Shown here: piece by piece, positions 62,093 through 64,000 of the stretch
Layout of the letters: each line of letters starts with the position of its first letter
How positions within the stretch are numbered: the first letter of the stretch is position 1
NCBI GenBank assembly: GCA_965215855.1
Contig: CBDCER010000003.1
Location: 3,596,001-3,660,000 of the forward strand
Direction of reading: 5' to 3'
Length of the DNA stretch: 64,000 bases
Origin: J027 sp965215855
GTDB taxonomy: Bacteria > Chloroflexota > Anaerolineae > Aggregatilineales > J027
The notes under the pieces: model-generated
Database searches by the model: none
The model's input: only the letters and a program-made list of their open reading frames with translations
What the model was told of the DNA's origin: nothing
Program-made: the position numbers and the translations under genes

Positions 62093-63463
62093 TCACTCTG
62101 CAAATGCTTCCATGCCTTCAACGACAACCAGCCATTGCAGGCGAGCTAGATTCAGTGCATCCGCCGCCGCCGGAAAATAACCAACATCACCGATTTCCTC
62201 ATCGACAACCGTCAGGTAGTAACCAATGAAGGCGGCCACTTGTGGCTTCTCGTGCATGATTGTGGCATCACCGTATATGTATAGCGGGCGGGCGAGTGCG
62301 TAGTCACCGTTATCAACGGTGACGCCATTCGCAACAACACCGTTCAACGACAGCACCTTCAGAACATCCTGATTCTGTAGATAGTAAGCATAACCGAAGT
62401 AACCGATGGCATAAGGGCTACCGGCGACGCCTTCTACCAAAACATCGTCGTTTTCGCTCAGTTGTGGGCTTGCTCCCAAAAGAGCGCCTGCATCTTCATC
62501 CAAAACTTCTTCGACAAAGAAATCGAAAGTGCCGCTGTCAGTACCAGGGCTGAACAACTCAATCGTTTCGGCAGGCCAGTCAGCATTTATATCAGCCCAA
62601 GTAACGACCTGTCCGGAGAAGATCATGGTGAGTTCTTCCATACTGAGATCATCAACAAAGTCATTTTCGGCGCTCACTGCCACAGCAATGGCATCGGTTC
62701 CTACGCGGAATTCGATGGGGGTGCGGCCATTATTTTCACACGTCTCAATTTCGCTAGCCTTGATCCCCCGTGATGCATTGCTGATGTCTGTCTCGGCGCT
62801 TTCGCAGAAACGGGAGAAACCAGCACCTGAACCGATGATGTCAACGGTCGGCACATCCACACCGCCCTCATCCGCCCAGCGGGAAGCAATGGCAATGCTC
62901 AATGGGCCAACAGTGGAGCTGCCGGCGGTGATAATTTCGCCTTCCCAATCCAGGGGATCAATGAAAGGCATTTCGACGGGCGGAATGACCATGGCATCAA
63001 TCACATGCACGACGCCATTATCGGCAGTCAGGTCAGCAGTGGTCACAATGGCACTATTCACGGTCACAGTATCGCCACTCTTGCAGACGGCCAGTGTTGC
63101 ACCGAACAGAGTTTCTACATCTACACAACCTTCTGCTAGGTCACCGGACATGATCGCACCTGGCACAACATGATAGGACAGCAGCGTAGCCATGAATTCG
63201 GCATCCTCCAGGACGGCTCCTACAACCAGATCGGGAACTGCGTCGAGGGCAGCATCGGTTGGCGCGAAGACCGTGATTTCGCCTGCACCGGCGAGGTCGA
63301 GACCAGACATTGGAATTAGTGTTGCGAGCAAAGTGTGTTCTTCGCTATTGGCGATGATATCAAATACACTGCTCCCCTCTTGTGCAAACACGCCGATACT
63401 GGGGAGGGCGACGGCCAGTACCAATACCATGATAAAGAGTTTGGTGAAGTTTGACTTGGACAA
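62093..63463 (-). CDS. pstS: Fasciclin–PstS fusion: phosphate-binding protein
   Basis: This 456-aa protein starts at TTG (63463), 9 bases after GGAGG. After a signal peptide (FIMVLVLAVALPSIGVFAQ) it has a FAS1 domain (about residues 30-155; TVFAPTDAALDAVP, LLSYHVVPGAIMSGDL, DLTADNGVVHVIDAMVIPP), and then a PstS domain (about 165-456; AGSSTVGPLSIAIASRWA, IIGSGAGFSRFCE, SPGTDSGTFDFF). FAS1 is an adhesion domain. The PstS half binds phosphate for the pst transporter. The longer ATG start at 63499 lacks a good ribosome site. Confidence 0.9.
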   Translation of the reverse strand: MSKSNFTKLFIMVLVLAVALPSIGVFAQEGSSVFDIIANSEEHTLLATLIPMSGLDLAGAGEITVFAPTDAALDAVPDLVVGAVLEDAEFMATLLSYHVVPGAIMSGDLAEGCVDVETLFGATLAVCKSGDTVTVNSAIVTTADLTADNGVVHVIDAMVIPPVEMPFIDPLDWEGEIITAGSSTVGPLSIAIASRWADEGGVDVPTVDIIGSGAGFSRFCESAETDISNASRGIKASEIETCENNGRTPIEFRVGTDAIAVAVSAENDFVDDLSMEELTMIFSGQVVTWADINADWPAETIELFSPGTDSGTFDFFVEEVLDEDAGALLGASPQLSENDDVLVEGVAGSPYAIGYFGYAYYLQNQDVLKVLSLNGVVANGVTVDNGDYALARPLYIYGDATIMHEKPQVAAFIGYYLTVVDEEIGDVGYFPAAADALNLARLQWLVVVEGMEAFAE

Positions 63464-63578
63464 AATGAATTTCCTCCACACATAGCAATTCGATAACAAC
63501 GGTGGAGATGATACCGCAGGGAGATAAAACTATGAGAAATATCCTATTAAATTTTGGGGCGTGAAAACAAAAGATTAT

Positions 63579-64000
63579 TTAATCTGAGGCAACTTTGTTT
63601 AACGTGAAGAAGAAGCTGGTTCCTTTATCTTTATGATTTTTGGCCCAAATACGTCCTCCATGTGCCAGGATGATGTGGCGGGCAATAGCTAGTCCCAAGC
63701 CAGTCCCATCTTTGCGAGCACGATCCACCTGGAAGAACCGCTCAAACACACGCGGCAGGTCGCTGGCAGGAATACCAGGGCCAGTATCAAGAATTGCAAT
63801 CGTCGCTTCATCGCCATTGACAGATCCCGAGATCGACACAGTGCCAGTCTCGGGCGTGAATTTGATGGCATTATGCACGATATTTTTAACGACGCGTTCA
63901 ATGTGTAGTGGGTCAGCCAACACAATAATGTCCTCAGCGATGTCAATAGCAATTGTTTGGGCTTTGTTTTCTGCCAGTGCCATTAATGGCTCGACACCTG
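63579..64000 (-). CDS. PhoR-like sensor histidine kinase, C-terminal part (continues past the window)
   Basis: The visible 140 residues are the HATPase domain of a histidine kinase: NIVHNAIKFTPETG (N box), DTGPGIPASDLPRVFERFF (G1/F box) and GTGLGLAIARHI (G2). It reads into the window from the right, and the frame is open up to base 64000 (GVEPL before the first ATG). Its position next to pstS favours a PhoR role, which is an inference from context. Confidence 0.85.
   Translation of the reverse strand, partial: GVEPLMALAENKAQTIAIDIAEDIIVLADPLHIERVVKNIVHNAIKFTPETGTVSISGSVNGDEATIAILDTGPGIPASDLPRVFERFFQVDRARKDGTGLGLAIARHIILAHGGRIWAKNHKDKGTSFFFTLNKVASD

Noticed and set aside
63464..63578. Possible Pho box before pstS
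   Set aside because: TTTCTCATAGTTTTATC is only loosely like known PhoB or PhoP sites and no repeat spacing is clear.

Overview
The window looks like chromosomal DNA of a Chloroflexota-type bacterium (Anaerolineae or a relative). This is inferred from gene style only. The markers are giant Ser/Thr kinase–nSTAND–WD40 proteins, Thr/Pro-rich mucin-like stalks, many large multidomain sensor kinases, TSP3 and SdrD-B-like surface proteins, a DUF355 adenosine-specific kinase, and moderate G+C. I saw no rRNA, tRNA or CRISPR array, and no gene-free gap exceeds about 300 bp.

Layout. 1–3.1 kb: two-component signalling genes (tail of a kinase, then a NarL-type regulator, its kinase, and a pseudo-receiver kinase). 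3.2–6.6 kb: three Tad-pilus-like TadE/TadG genes. 6.8–11.6 kb: a PAS-GAF kinase, an 8-TM membrane protein, two tandem Doc-like proteins and a zinc-ribbon/WD40 membrane protein. 11.7–16.4 kb: a 1592-aa kinase–nSTAND–WD40 protein. 16.56–17.97 kb: a complete ISKra4-like element with TIRs and an 8-bp target duplication. 18–22.5 kb: secreted TSP3/WD40 and PPC-like proteins, and a TIR–TM–FecR–stalk–SH3 protein. 22.6–33.2 kb: a tightly packed plus-strand run of selD, an SH3b/GH46-like gene split by a frameshift, a response regulator, two sensor kinases and a second kinase–nSTAND–WD40 giant. 33.2–34.8 kb: a convergent VWA–FHA protein. 35–49.9 kb: housekeeping and metabolic genes (EamA transporter, class III PHA synthase PhaC/PhaE with a second PhaE-like protein, P1 peptidase, coaX and coaBC, paired phosphoesterases, GT4, WecA/MraY-like transferase, sugar-nucleotide epimerase, DUF355 kinase, leucyl aminopeptidase). 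50–57.5 kb: a TetR-controlled ABC-2 exporter operon whose second permease gene is broken by two ISs (IS630-like and ISL3-like). 57.5–64 kb: phoU-pstB-pstA-pstC-pstS and the end of a PhoR-like kinase.

Main results. (1) selD really starts 63 bp upstream of the apparent TTG start and reads through an in-frame TGA in the SelD active-site motif (C-A-G-U), so SelD is itself a selenoprotein; a plausible bSECIS hairpin follows. (2) The broken permease is restored perfectly in frame (378 aa) when both ISs and one copy of each target duplication are removed in silico. (3) A 26-bp perfect palindrome lies in front of the tetR-type gene. (4) PstS carries an N-terminal fasciclin domain. (5) SH3b and GH46-like domains lie in two frames joined at a C6 tract. 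(6) Several signalling proteins have altered key residues: a receiver with Asn at the phosphoacceptor site, and a kinase with HHD in place of HRD.

Functionally the window is dominated by environmental and envelope sensing (about eight two-component proteins, two Hanks-type kinases, FHA and TIR proteins) together with phosphate uptake, PHA storage and CoA synthesis.
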